Both the position numbers and the translations under genes were made by a program. This document shows positions 26,901 to 35,326 of a stretch of DNA of 64,000 nt, piece after piece (within the stretch, counting starts at the first letter, position 1; each line of letters starts with the position of its first letter). The notes under the pieces are model-generated. The model saw only the letters and a list, made by a program, of their open reading frames with translations. It had not been told where the DNA came from and did no database searches. The stretch lies in assembly GCF_018860705.1 (NCBI RefSeq), contig NZ_JAHKQA010000007.1, positions 115,257 to 179,256 on the forward strand, in the 5' to 3' direction. Source of the stretch: Citreicella sp. C3M06 (GTDB taxonomy: Bacteria > Pseudomonadota > Alphaproteobacteria > Rhodobacterales > Rhodobacteraceae).

Positions 26901-28482
26901 TCAGCGGGCGGTATTTCTTGGACAGCACTGCCGACGGGGTGTCATCGCCCATCGAGGCCAGCGCCTCTTTGGCGTCTTCGGCCATCGGCGAGAGCACCTG
27001 TTCGAGCTCTTCGATGGTGTAGCCCGCCGCCATCTGCCGCTTGCGTAGCTCGGTCCCGGTGAACATCGGCTTTTCCGACAGCCCGGCCAGCGCCTCGTCA
27101 AGATCGGTGATCTTGCCAACCCATTCGCCAAACGGCTGCGAGGCGGCAAGGCGGTTCTTGATCTCGGTGTCGCGGTAGATCTTGCCCTCTTCCATGTCGA
27201 CGGCAATCATCTGGCCCGGCCCAAGCGCGCCCTTGGCGCGCACGGTGGCCTCATCCACGGGCACCATGCCCGCCTCGGAGCCAGCGATCAGCAGATCGTC
27301 TCCGGTGATGACATAGCGCATCGGGCGCAGGCCGTTGCGGTCAAGCCCGCCGCAGACCCAGCGGCCATCGGTCATCGCCAGCGCGGCGGGGCCATCCCAC
27401 GGTTCCATCACGGCGTTGACATAGGAATACATGTCGCGCCACGCCTGCGGCAGCTCGACCGCCTGGTTCGACCAGGATTCCGGGATCAGCATGGTCTTGG
27501 CCATCGGCGCGTTGCGCCCGGCGCGCACCAGCACCTCGAACACCGCATCCAGCGCGGCGCTGTCCGATGCGCCGTTGGCGATGATCGGCTTGATGTCTTC
27601 GGCCATGTCTCCGAACGTGGCGGATGCCATGCGGATCTCGTGGCTTTTCATCCAGTTGGTGTTGCCCTTGATGGTGTTGATCTCGCCGTTATGGGCAAGC
27701 ATCCGGAAGGGCTGGGCCAGCCACCACTGCGGGAAGGTGTTGGTGGAATAGCGCTGGTGATAGATCGCAAAGGCCGAAACAAAGCGCTCGTCCTGCAGGT
27801 CGGGATAGAATTCGCTGACCTGCTCCGCCAGCATCATGCCCTTGTAGATGATCGACCGGCAGGACAGCGACGCGATATACAGCTCGTTGATGCCTGCCGC
27901 GACGGCGGCTTTTTCGATGCGGCGACGAATGACGTACAACTCGCGCTCGAAGGTTTCCTCGTCGACGCCCTTGGCGTTGGAGATCAGGATCTGCTCGATT
28001 TCGGGGCGGGTGGCGTTGGCCTTTTCGCCAAGGCAGTCGACCGACACCGGAACGTGCCGCCAGCCATAGATGTAATGGCCCATGCGCAGCACTTCGGTTT
28101 CCACGATGGTCCGGCAGGTTTCCTGCGCGCCAAAGTTGGTGCGCGGCAGGAACACCTGACCCACGGCCATCAGCTCGCCCTTGCGGGGGGCGTGGCCGGT
28201 GCGCTCGATCTGGTCATAGAAGAAATCGACCGGGATCTGTACGTGGATGCCAGCGCCGTCGCCGGTCTTGCCATCGGCGTCGACCGCACCGCGGTGCCAG
28301 ATCGCCTTGAGCGCGGTGATGCCCGCCTCGACAACCTTGCGTGACGGCTTGCCGTTGATGGAGACCACAAGGCCGACCCCGCAGGAGGAATGCTCGTGCT
28401 CCTCGCGGAACATCGCGTTTTCTTCCATCCACTTGCGCTTGGCTTCTTCGGCTGTGGCCCAGGTCTGATCATACTTGGTCAT
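23941..28482 (-). CDS. gltB: Glutamate synthase (NADPH) large subunit
   Basis: GltB (1513 residues) makes two glutamates from glutamine and 2-oxoglutarate using electrons from GltD. The N-terminal glutamine amidotransferase begins after a 33-residue propeptide: the mature nucleophile is Cys34 in HSSCGVGLV. Central and FMN-binding domains follow; the 3Fe-4S cysteines are in CIMVRQCQSNTC (C-x5-C-x4-C), and the C-terminal third is the GXGXG beta-helix. GGAGG stands nine bases before the ATG. It is the last gene of gltD-GFA-gltB, with an 81-base gap before it and a terminator after it. Confidence 0.97.
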   Translation of the reverse strand: MTKYDQTWATAEEAKRKWMEENAMFREEHEHSSCGVGLVVSINGKPSRKVVEAGITALKAIWHRGAVDADGKTGDGAGIHVQIPVDFFYDQIERTGHAPRKGELMAVGQVFLPRTNFGAQETCRTIVETEVLRMGHYIYGWRHVPVSVDCLGEKANATRPEIEQILISNAKGVDEETFERELYVIRRRIEKAAVAAGINELYIASLSCRSIIYKGMMLAEQVSEFYPDLQDERFVSAFAIYHQRYSTNTFPQWWLAQPFRMLAHNGEINTIKGNTNWMKSHEIRMASATFGDMAEDIKPIIANGASDSAALDAVFEVLVRAGRNAPMAKTMLIPESWSNQAVELPQAWRDMYSYVNAVMEPWDGPAALAMTDGRWVCGGLDRNGLRPMRYVITGDDLLIAGSEAGMVPVDEATVRAKGALGPGQMIAVDMEEGKIYRDTEIKNRLAASQPFGEWVGKITDLDEALAGLSEKPMFTGTELRKRQMAAGYTIEELEQVLSPMAEDAKEALASMGDDTPSAVLSKKYRPLSHFFRQNFSQVTNPPIDSLREFRVMSLKTRFGNLKNVLDESSAQTEILVLDSPFVGNAQFDELVTHFNADLVEIDCTFPAGAGEGALREHLARIRAEAEDAVRSGGGHIVLTDQHQSLDKVAMPMILATSAVHSWLTKKGLRTFCSLGIRSAECIDPHYFAVLVGCGATIVNPYLAEDSLADRIERGLLDGTLTENVLRYREAIDQGLLKIMAKMGISVISSYRGGLNFEAVGLSRAMVAEYFPGMLSRISGIGVHGIQQKAEEIHALGYKSNRDILPIGGFYKARKSGETHAWGAQTMHLLQAACNKASYELWKTYSKAMRANPPIHLRDLLDIKPIAKAIPIEEVESITSIRKRFVTPGMSLGALSPEAHKTLNVAMNRIGAKSDSGEGGEDPAHFVPEPNGDNPSAKIKQVASGRFGVTAEYLNHCEELEIKVAQGAKPGEGGQLPGMKVTDLIARLRHSTKGVTLISPPPHHDIYSIEDLAQLIYDLKQINPRCKVTVKLVASSGVGTIAAGVAKAKADIILISGHNGGTGASPATSIKHAGLPWEMGLTEAHQVLAMNKLRDRVTLRTDGGLRTGRDIVMAAMLGAEEYGIGTAALIAMGCIMVRQCQSNTCPVGVCTQDPELRDKFTGNADKVVNLITFYATEVREILASIGARSLNDVIGRADLLHQVSRGSEHLDDLDLNPLLIRVDGADDIVYDRYKERNPVLDTLDAEIVRDGHRFLEDGEKMQLSYAVQNTHRTVGTRTSSHIVSKFGMRNALQPDHLHVKLTGSAGQSLGAFAAPGLKLEVSGDANDYVGKGLSGGTIVVRPPMMSPLKAETNTIIGNTVLYGATDGYLFAAGRAGERFAVRNSGAKVVVEGCGTNGCEYMTGGIAVILGPIGANFGAGMTGGMAYLYDPKGEANDVMNLESIVTCPVTTPHWETELKGLIERHAAETGSRKALDILQNWDLEKQSFLQVCPKEMLNKIPHPLGIDEGLAVPAE

Positions 28483-28563
28483 GGCATTGCACCTCCATGC
28501 GGGGCCGCGTCTTGCGGCCTGGATTCTTCGGGTCCGGCACGGGTCCGGATAAGTTGCGCGGGC

Positions 28564-29001
28564 TCAGTCGGTTTCGGGCTGAGCGCCATATTTTTCCAGG
28601 GTCTGCGCCCGCGTCATTCGCAGGTGATCCCCGGCAAGCTGCCAGCAGTCGGGCTGCTGGTCGGAAAAAATCTCGCGTTCAAGCGTCAGCCCGTTCGCAT
28701 CGTCAAGCAGCCCCACGGCCAGCTCGTAATTGCCGCTGCGATCGACTCCGTGATCAAAGCGATACCACAGCGTCGACCCGCAAGTGCCGCAGAACGCGCG
28801 GCTGGCCCAAGGCGATGACCGGAAGGTCCTGATCGATCGGACGTCCTCGATCATCATGTCGGCTTCGGGCACCGTGGCGGCGAACAGCGCCGATCCGGCC
28901 CAGCGGCGGCATTGCTCGCAATGACAGACGCCGAAACCGCCCAGTGATTTTGCCGTGAATCGCACCGCCCCGCAGAGGCAGCCGCCTGTTCGTTCCGTCA
29001 T
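28564..29001 (-). CDS. GFA/CENP-V family zinc protein
   Basis: A 145-residue protein of the glutathione-dependent formaldehyde-activating enzyme (GFA) family. The zinc-binding cysteines are in GGCLCGAVRF, CHCEQCRRW and FCGTCGSTLWYR. True GFA catalyses the addition of glutathione to formaldehyde, but most family members have unknown substrates, so no reaction is claimed. It lies between gltD (72 bases before) and gltB (81 bases after) on the same strand, so it is probably in the same transcript. Why it sits inside the glutamate synthase operon is unclear. Confidence 0.88.
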   Translation of the reverse strand: MTERTGGCLCGAVRFTAKSLGGFGVCHCEQCRRWAGSALFAATVPEADMMIEDVRSIRTFRSSPWASRAFCGTCGSTLWYRFDHGVDRSGNYELAVGLLDDANGLTLEREIFSDQQPDCWQLAGDHLRMTRAQTLEKYGAQPETD

Positions 29002-29073
29002 GATGCCTCCTGATCCGCCGCGCGCGGTGCGCTCAACTGGCGAACTCTGCGCGGGCGATGCGACAGCCCGGTG

Positions 29074-30510
29074 TCACTCCGCTGCGATCACCGCCTGCTT
29101 GTCGAGATCGCTCAGCACATGCTCGGCACAGTCGCGCCCGTCGCGGATCGCCCAGACGACGAGCGAGGCACCACGCACGATGTCACCCACCGCGTAAACG
29201 CCCGGCAGAGAGGTGCGCCCGCTGGTGAACTCGGCCTTGATGGTGCCCCAACGGGTCACTTCCAGCTCGGGTGTGCCCCAGAGGCTCGGCAGCTCTTCGG
29301 GCTCGAAACCCAGCGCCTTGATCACCAGATCGGCGGGTTCTTCATAATCCGAGCCTTCGATCACCTCGGGCGACTGGCGCCCGGTGGCATCGGGCAGGCC
29401 GAGGCGCATCTTTTCGACGATCACCGCCTCGACGGTGTCGCCCTTGAAGCCCTTCGGCGCGGTCAGCCATTCGAAGATCACGCCTTCTTCTTCGGCATTC
29501 TGGGTTTCACGCTGGCTGCCGGGCATATTGGCACGGTCACGACGGTACAGGCATTTGACCGAGGTCGCGCCCTGACGGATCGCGGTGCGCACGCAATCCA
29601 TCGCGGTGTCGCCACCGCCGATCACCACAACCTTCTTGCCCTTGGCATTCAGCTCGCCGCTTTCGAATTCGGGGACGGTGTCGCCGAAATTCGACGCGCG
29701 ATTCGACGCTGTCAGATAGTCGATCGCCTTGACGATGCCCTTGGCGCCCGCGCCCGGACCGCGCAGATCGCGCGATTTATAGACACCGGTTGCGATGATC
29801 ACGCCATCGTGCTGATCGCGAATATCCTCAAAGGACAGGGTCTCGCCGACGTTGCAGTTAAAGACAAAGCGCACGCCGCCGTCTTCAAGCTGCTTGATGC
29901 GGCGCATCACCACGTCTTTTTCCAGCTTGAAGCCGGGGATGCCGTAGGTCAGCAGCCCGCCGCCACGATCGTAGCGGTCATAGACGGTGACCTGCACACC
30001 GGCCCGGCGCAGCACATCCGCCGCCGCAAGCCCGCCCGGACCCGCGCCGATGATGCCAATGCTCTCGCGGCGCTCGACCGCCGGGGCGGCCGGGGTGACC
30101 CAGCCTTTTTCCCACGCAGTGTCGGTGATGTATTTTTCAACCGCGCCGATGGTGACGGTGCCGTGGCCCGACTGCTCGATGACGCAATTGCCTTCGCACA
30201 GACGATCCTGCGGGCAGATGCGGCCGCAGATCTCGGGGAAAGTATTGGTGGACTGGCTCAGCTGGTACGCTTCTTCGAGGCGTCCGGTGGCGGTCAGGTT
30301 CAGCCAGTCGGGGATGTTGTTGTGCAGCGGGCAGTGGCTCTGGCAATAGGGCACGCCGCATTGCGAGCAGCGGCTGGCCTGTTCTGCGGCCTTGGCCTCG
30401 GCGAAACCGGCATAGATTTCGTCGAAGTCCGTGTTGCGGGCCTCTGCATCCCGCTTTTCGGGCATGTCCCGCGAGATCTTCACGAATTTGAGCATCGGCT
30501 GCTTCGCCAT
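29074..30510 (-). CDS. gltD: Glutamate synthase (NADPH) small subunit
   Basis: GltD (478 residues) oxidises NADPH with FAD and passes electrons through two 4Fe-4S clusters to GltB. The N-terminal cysteine sets are CSQCGVPYCQSHCP and CGRICPQDRLCEGNC. The FAD motif GIIGAGPGGLAAADVL and the NADPH motif VVVIGGGDTAMDC follow. The ATG at 30510 (MAKQPMLKFVKI) is the canonical start; a further 16 codons upstream are open but not conserved in type. It is the first gene of the operon, so electrons and amidotransferase are expressed from one promoter within 30511-30736. Confidence 0.96.
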   Translation of the reverse strand: MAKQPMLKFVKISRDMPEKRDAEARNTDFDEIYAGFAEAKAAEQASRCSQCGVPYCQSHCPLHNNIPDWLNLTATGRLEEAYQLSQSTNTFPEICGRICPQDRLCEGNCVIEQSGHGTVTIGAVEKYITDTAWEKGWVTPAAPAVERRESIGIIGAGPGGLAAADVLRRAGVQVTVYDRYDRGGGLLTYGIPGFKLEKDVVMRRIKQLEDGGVRFVFNCNVGETLSFEDIRDQHDGVIIATGVYKSRDLRGPGAGAKGIVKAIDYLTASNRASNFGDTVPEFESGELNAKGKKVVVIGGGDTAMDCVRTAIRQGATSVKCLYRRDRANMPGSQRETQNAEEEGVIFEWLTAPKGFKGDTVEAVIVEKMRLGLPDATGRQSPEVIEGSDYEEPADLVIKALGFEPEELPSLWGTPELEVTRWGTIKAEFTSGRTSLPGVYAVGDIVRGASLVVWAIRDGRDCAEHVLSDLDKQAVIAAE

Positions 30511-30736
30511 ATTCCTGGGTCTCCGAACAAGTCCTTGGTCAAGGAGGGTCATATACAAAGGCGAAATGGAATAAAAGTCACAAGTGCTGACCTATATTCG
30601 CATTATTTTGCCTTGGGCAGGTGAATTCGGCGCGAAACCGGGTGAAAAAAGGTCCGGATCGGAGGTATTGACCTTCTGTCGCGATACTGCGCACAGATTT
30701 ACAGAGTTTAAAAAGCCTAGTCGCAGGAACCTCCCC

Positions 30737-31540
30737 ATGCCAATGCTGCAACTGATCCTACTGGCGCTGATCCAGGGAATCACCGAATTCTTGCCTATTT
30801 CTTCGTCGGGGCATCTGATCCTGCTGCCAAGCCTGACAGGCATGGCGGATCAGGGTCTCGCCATCGATGTTGCCGTGCATCTGGGCACGCTGGCGGCGGT
30901 GATCCTGTATTTCTGGTCCGATGTGCGGATGGCGCTGTTGGGCCTTGTCGATCTGCTGCGTGGGCGCCGCGAAACGCCGGGCGCAAAGCTGGCGCTCGGT
31001 CTGGCGATCGCGACCGTCCCGGTGGTGATCGCCGGACTGGTGCTCAAGGTCACCGGCCTCGACGAGCAGCTGCGCTCGGTCGCGGTGATCGGCTGGACGA
31101 TGCTGGGCTTCGGGCTGGTACTCTGGTGGGCAGATCAGAAGGGCGCCGAGGTCAGGACCGAGGCCGACTGGACGCCGATGCAGGCGCTGAAAATGGGTCT
31201 GTGGCAGATGCTTGCGCTGATTCCCGGCACGTCGCGGTCGGGCATCTGCATCACCGGCGGGCGCTTCATGGGCTACACACGGCACGATGCGGCCAAGCTG
31301 TCGATGCTGATGTCGATCCCGACGATCCTTGCCTCCGGCGTGCTGCTGGCGGCGGATGTGGCCGGACAGGCCGATGCGCAGGTGGCCATCGACGGGCTGA
31401 TCGGCGCGATCTTTGCCTTTGGCGCGGCACTGGCGGCGTTGACGCTGATGATGAAGCTGCTGCAATCGGTCAGCTTCACGCCCTATGTCATCTACCGCGT
31501 GCTGCTGGGGGCGGGCCTGCTCTGGTACGCCTACACCTGA
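30737..31540 (+). CDS. uppP: Undecaprenyl-diphosphatase
   Basis: UppP/BacA (267 residues, about eight helices) dephosphorylates undecaprenyl diphosphate at the membrane, recycling the lipid carrier for peptidoglycan and other surface polymers. Both catalytic regions are intact: QGITEFLPISSSGHLIL and PGTSRSGICITGGRFMG. The ATG at 30737 has AGGAA seven bases upstream; in-frame sequence back to 30584 is open but lacks family features. The gene is divergent from gltD and stands alone. High dosage of this family gives bacitracin resistance in other bacteria. Confidence 0.95.
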   Translation: MPMLQLILLALIQGITEFLPISSSGHLILLPSLTGMADQGLAIDVAVHLGTLAAVILYFWSDVRMALLGLVDLLRGRRETPGAKLALGLAIATVPVVIAGLVLKVTGLDEQLRSVAVIGWTMLGFGLVLWWADQKGAEVRTEADWTPMQALKMGLWQMLALIPGTSRSGICITGGRFMGYTRHDAAKLSMLMSIPTILASGVLLAADVAGQADAQVAIDGLIGAIFAFGAALAALTLMMKLLQSVSFTPYVIYRVLLGAGLLWYAYT

Positions 31541-31577
31541 AAAAAGAAACCCCGGAGAGTTGGGTGGCTCTCCGGGG
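31541..31577. terminator. Terminator between uppP and rlmH
   Basis: CCCCGGAGAG / CTCTCCGGGG, a perfect 10-bp stem (31550-31577) with an 8-base loop, flanked on the left by AAAAAGAAA. On the minus strand this gives stem then TTTCTTTTT, a good terminator for rsfS-rlmH; it may also stop uppP. The 225 bases from here to the rlmH stop (31803) contain no gene I can support. Confidence 0.75.
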
Positions 31578-31802
31578 CGTGGAATCTGAACCGGCCGTAA
31601 ACGGCCTCGGGCGGGCCGCATAGGGACAGGCTTGCCGGACCAGAGGAGCGCGCCCGTGGGCAGCGTGACACGTCCCTAAATGAGAGCTAGATCACGGGGA
31701 TTGCCGGTGGCAATGGTGGCCAGATACCGCGCGCCCGGCGGCGGCGGAACTTCGCCAAACAGGGTTGTGCTTCGGCGGAAAATGGCCGGGAAATGCTGCG
31801 CC

Positions 31803-32273
31803 TCAGGCGCGGTGGTAGGGGCTTCCGGCCAGAATCGAGGCAGCGCGGTACAATTGTTCGCACAACATGACCCGCACCAGCATGTGCGGCCAGACCATTT
31901 GCCCGAAAGACAGCGCCATATCCGATTCGGCACGCAGCGCAGGGTCGATACCATCGGCCCCGCCGATGACAAAGGCCAGATCCTGCGTGCCGGTGTCGCG
32001 CAGAGTGCCGAGTTTTCGGGCGAAATCGGGCGAGCTCATCACCGCGCCGCGTTCATCAAGAACGCAGAGCCGGGCGCCGGACGGCAGGGCGCGGCGCAAC
32101 AGCTCGGCCTCGCCCGCCATGCCGCCGCCCTTGCGGTCGTCGACTTCGATCAGGCGCGCCGGGCCAAGACCCAACGCGCGCCCGGTTCGATCGAAGCGCT
32201 TGAGATAGTCGTCGACCAGCGGTTTTTCAGGGCCAGACCGCAGCCGCCCCACGACGCACAGATGCACACGCAT
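31803..32273 (-). CDS. rlmH: 23S rRNA pseudouridine-1915 N3-methyltransferase
   Basis: RlmH (156 residues) is a SPOUT-fold methyltransferase that uses SAM to methylate pseudouridine 1915 in helix 69 of 23S rRNA in the assembled 70S ribosome. The knot is visible as FVIGGADGI and LSFGQMVWPHMLVRVML followed by EQLYRA and the conserved C-terminal GSPYHR. It begins 24 bases after rsfS on the same strand, the usual rsfS-rlmH pairing of two ribosome-related genes. Confidence 0.95.
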   Translation of the reverse strand: MRVHLCVVGRLRSGPEKPLVDDYLKRFDRTGRALGLGPARLIEVDDRKGGGMAGEAELLRRALPSGARLCVLDERGAVMSSPDFARKLGTLRDTGTQDLAFVIGGADGIDPALRAESDMALSFGQMVWPHMLVRVMLCEQLYRAASILAGSPYHRA

Positions 32274-32297
32274 GGGCGGCCTTTCAGGTCTTGCCGA

Positions 32298-32663
32298 TCA
32301 GGCGCTGGCGATGCGGCCGAGCGGACCCCACATCTTTTCAAGCTGATAGAACTCCCGCACCTCGGGGCGGAAGACATGAACGATGACATCGCCCGTGTCG
32401 ATCAGCACCCAGTCGCCGGTGTCCTGGCCCTCGATCTTGGACATGACGCCAAGCTGATGCTTGAGATCCTCGGCCACCTTGTCGGCGATGGCCGCGACCT
32501 GGCGCGACGATCGGCCCGAGCAGATCACCATCTGATCACAGACAGCAGTCTTGCCGCGCAGATCGATCTGCACGATTTCCTCGGCCTTCATGTCGTCGAG
32601 ACTGGTGAGGATCGCCGCGAGAATCTGCTCGCCGGTGACCTCGGATTGGGGCGCGCTGTTCAT
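32298..32663 (-). CDS. rsfS: Ribosomal silencing factor RsfS
   Basis: RsfS (121 residues) binds ribosomal protein uL14 and keeps the subunits apart when nutrients are short. KAEEIVQIDLRGKTAVCDQM (in part) and VICSGRSSRQVAAIADKV mark the family. The ATG at 32663 has only a weak ribosome site of its own, but its first base pair set overlaps the TGA of a short upstream frame that does have a consensus site, so it is probably translated by coupling. It is first of the rsfS-rlmH pair. Confidence 0.94.
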   Translation of the reverse strand: MNSAPQSEVTGEQILAAILTSLDDMKAEEIVQIDLRGKTAVCDQMVICSGRSSRQVAAIADKVAEDLKHQLGVMSKIEGQDTGDWVLIDTGDVIVHVFRPEVREFYQLEKMWGPLGRIASA

Positions 32664-32716
32664 CGCCAGCCCCGGCTCAGCGGCATGCGCCGCGTTCGCG
32701 TTAAGTGACAGGACAT
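32660..32716 (-). CDS. Short leader frame coupled to rsfS
   Basis: An 18-codon frame, MSCHLTRTRRMPLSRGWR, begins at ATG 32716 with AAGGAGGACG directly upstream, the best ribosome site in this area. Its TGA overlaps the rsfS start codon as ATGA. The peptide is arginine-rich. I know no family for it. It may serve only to load ribosomes onto rsfS, or sense translation status in the leader. That it is translated is inferred from the ribosome site and overlap. Confidence 0.5.
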   Translation of the reverse strand: MSCHLTRTRRMPLSRGWR

Positions 32717-32915
32717 CGTCCTCCTTCTAGACAAGCGCCGAAAGTCACCCCGGCGCCGGGCGTAGGGACAAGATAACATCCCGGATGTAAATTCTCAATG
32801 ATGACCGGCCAGCGCACGCCTGCGGGAAAGGCAGAATGCGTTGCATCTGCCCGATTCTGCCGCAAGGTCAGGAGCTTCTGTCTTGGCGGTCCATCGCCGA
32901 TTGCGGGGCCATACC

Positions 32916-35246
32916 CTACGCGCCCCAGGGAATCCAGACCGATTTGCACTCGGTGGCCTGTTCTAGGAATTCGGGGCCTGTGCCTTCGGGGCCCCACCAG
33001 TCGCGGGCGCGCCCGTCGTTGACCCAGCTGCGCTTGAGCGAGCCTGCCGCGCCCTGTTCGATGGGCTGGCTGACATCGGCGCCGGAAAAGCTCCAGACCG
33101 CGTCGATATCCATGTGCTGCGCCAGCGTGGGGGCAAGATCGGCATGCGGGCCGGTGAGGATGTTGACCACCCCGCCCGGCACGTCCGAGCCTTCGAGGAT
33201 ATGCGTGAATTCCAGTGCCGCCAGCGGGAAGGGCTGCGAGGCGACAAGCACCACCCGGTTGCCCATCGCGATGGCAGGCGCCATGACCGACACCAGCCCC
33301 AGAAGCGGCGCCTCGTCGGGGCACAGCGCGCCGATGACGCCGCAGGGCTGGCGCATCACCAGCGCCGCGCCGCGTAGAGGGGCCTGCGCGATGCGCCCGT
33401 CATATTTGTCGGCCCATGCGGCGGCGGTGAACAGCCGGTCCACCGCAAGCGACACCTCGTCGGCGCCGCGCGCCATGCCGGTCAGCCGGTCGCTGAGCGT
33501 GGCAAAGGCGTCGGCGCGTGCCTGCAGGTTTTCCGCGATGTAATACAGCACCTGCGCGCGGGTGTGCGCAGGTGCGTTGGCCCAGCCGGAGGCGCCGCGC
33601 GCCGCCTCGACCGCGTTGCGGATATCCTTGCGCGAGGCGATTGGGGCCTGACCGATCAGGCGGCCTTCGGCATCGTAGATACCCGACGCATGGCCACCGT
33701 CGGGGCGCACCTGCTTGCCGCCGATATACAGCTTGGCGGTGCGGTCCACCGGCTGCGGGTCGGCGTTGCTGCCGGCAAAGGGCGCGATGGGCGTCAGCGG
33801 TTCGCGCGTGCGCACAGGGCGGGTGTAGGCGGCAAGCCCTTCGGGACCGCCTTCGCGCCCGAAGCCGCTTTCGCGCAGCCCGCCAAAGGGCACGGCGGCG
33901 TCGAACATGTTGGACCCGTTGATCCACACCACGCCCGCCGCCAGCTTTGGGGCGATATCCAGCGCGGTGTTGATGTTCTCCGACCAGATGCTGGCGGCAA
34001 GGCCATAGCGGGTGTCATTGGCCAGCTGCACCGCCTCTTGGGGCGTGCGGAAGGTGGCGGCGACCAGCACCGGGCCAAAGATCTCGTCCTGCATCAGCGG
34101 ATGCGCGGAGGAGAGGCCGGTGATCAGCGTCGGCGGGAAATAGCAGCCCTCGGGGCAGGGGAGGGTCTGATGGATGTCGCCCTCGCTGCCGATCATCCGG
34201 GCGATGCGCTGGCGGTGCTCGGGGTCGATGATCGCGCCGACGTCGATGCATTTGTCCAGCGGATTGCCGATGCGCAGCGTATCCATCCGGGCGCGCAGCT
34301 TGGCGTAAAAGCGCTCGGCGATGCCTTCCTGCACCAGCAGGCGCGAACCGGCGCAGCAGACCTGCCCCTGATTGAGCCAGATCGCATCGACCAGCCCTTC
34401 GACGGCGCTGTCCAGATCGGCGTCCTCGAACACGATGTAGGGAGATTTGCCGCCCAGCTCGAGCGTCAGCGCCTTGCCGCTGCCCGCGGTGGCGGTGCGG
34501 ATGGCGCGGCCAACCTCGGTCGAGCCGGTAAAGGCGATCTTGTCGACGTCGGCGCGCACCAGCATCTCGCCCACCGCGCCGTCACCGGTGACGATATTGA
34601 CCACGCCATCGGGCAGCCCAGCCTGACGGCACAGATCGGCAAACAGCAGCGCGCTCAACGAGGTCCATTCGGCGGGTTTGAGCACCACGGTGTTGCCCAT
34701 CGCCAGCGCCGGGGCGACCTTCCATGCCAGCATCAGCAGCGGGAAATTCCACGGCACGATCTGGGCGCAGACGCCCATGGCGGCGCGCCCGTCCATTTCG
34801 CTGTCCATCAGCTGGGCAGAGCCGGCGTGGTAGTAGAAATGCCGCACCGCCAGCGGCACGTCGATATCGCGCGATTCGCGGATCGGCTTGCCGTTGTCGA
34901 GCGTCTCCAGAACCGCCAGTAGCCGGGCATGTTTCTGCAACAGTCGCGCCAGCGCATACATAAATCGGGTGCGGGCCGCGCCGCCGATGTCTTCCCAGCC
35001 GGGCTGCGCCTGACGGGCGGCTGCGACGGCGCTGTCGACATCATCCTGAGTGGCCTGCGTGAGCGAGGCGAGCACCTCGCCCGTCGCCGGGTTGCGGGAG
35101 TCGAACAGGGTGCCCGGCTCGGTGAAGCTGCCGTCGATGAAATGGCCAAAGCGGGCGCCCTGATCCACCAGCCATGTCAGGGCCTCGGCGGCGCATTCGG
35201 GGGCGGGGCCGTAGTCCATCGTCTCGAAGATCTCTTTCACGCTCAT
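32916..35246 (-). CDS. ALDH16-type double-domain aldehyde dehydrogenase
   Basis: A 776-residue protein, much longer than the usual 480-500. Residues 1-485 are a full aldehyde dehydrogenase: PWNFP (Asn167), LKPAE (Lys190), the base in LELGGKSP (Glu263) and the nucleophile in NQGQVCCAGS (Cys297). Residues 500-776 repeat the fold but lack the Glu and Cys, so they are a non-catalytic ALDH-like domain. This is the ALDH16 architecture, for which bacterial members are active and the human one has lost its Cys. Substrate is unknown. GGAGGAG precedes the ATG. It is not tightly linked to neighbours. Confidence 0.9.
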   Translation of the reverse strand: MSVKEIFETMDYGPAPECAAEALTWLVDQGARFGHFIDGSFTEPGTLFDSRNPATGEVLASLTQATQDDVDSAVAAARQAQPGWEDIGGAARTRFMYALARLLQKHARLLAVLETLDNGKPIRESRDIDVPLAVRHFYYHAGSAQLMDSEMDGRAAMGVCAQIVPWNFPLLMLAWKVAPALAMGNTVVLKPAEWTSLSALLFADLCRQAGLPDGVVNIVTGDGAVGEMLVRADVDKIAFTGSTEVGRAIRTATAGSGKALTLELGGKSPYIVFEDADLDSAVEGLVDAIWLNQGQVCCAGSRLLVQEGIAERFYAKLRARMDTLRIGNPLDKCIDVGAIIDPEHRQRIARMIGSEGDIHQTLPCPEGCYFPPTLITGLSSAHPLMQDEIFGPVLVAATFRTPQEAVQLANDTRYGLAASIWSENINTALDIAPKLAAGVVWINGSNMFDAAVPFGGLRESGFGREGGPEGLAAYTRPVRTREPLTPIAPFAGSNADPQPVDRTAKLYIGGKQVRPDGGHASGIYDAEGRLIGQAPIASRKDIRNAVEAARGASGWANAPAHTRAQVLYYIAENLQARADAFATLSDRLTGMARGADEVSLAVDRLFTAAAWADKYDGRIAQAPLRGAALVMRQPCGVIGALCPDEAPLLGLVSVMAPAIAMGNRVVLVASQPFPLAALEFTHILEGSDVPGGVVNILTGPHADLAPTLAQHMDIDAVWSFSGADVSQPIEQGAAGSLKRSWVNDGRARDWWGPEGTGPEFLEQATECKSVWIPWGA

Positions 35247-35326
35247 GCTCTGGGCTCCTCCGCGTCACGGGTGATTAGAGCGCGCGAGGGCGGCGAATGC
35301 CAGCCCCCGCGCGCGCAAGCGTGGCG

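Noticed and set aside
23914..27048. A 1044-codon open frame on the plus strand opposite gltB
   Set aside because: It mirrors the intact gltB coding sequence; rich in His, Arg, Gln and Asp as expected of an antisense frame in high-GC DNA, with no domain or ribosome site.
31676..31972. A minus-strand frame ending just after rlmH
   Set aside because: Its first half is rlmH in another frame; the last 25 codons look protein-like but have no start.
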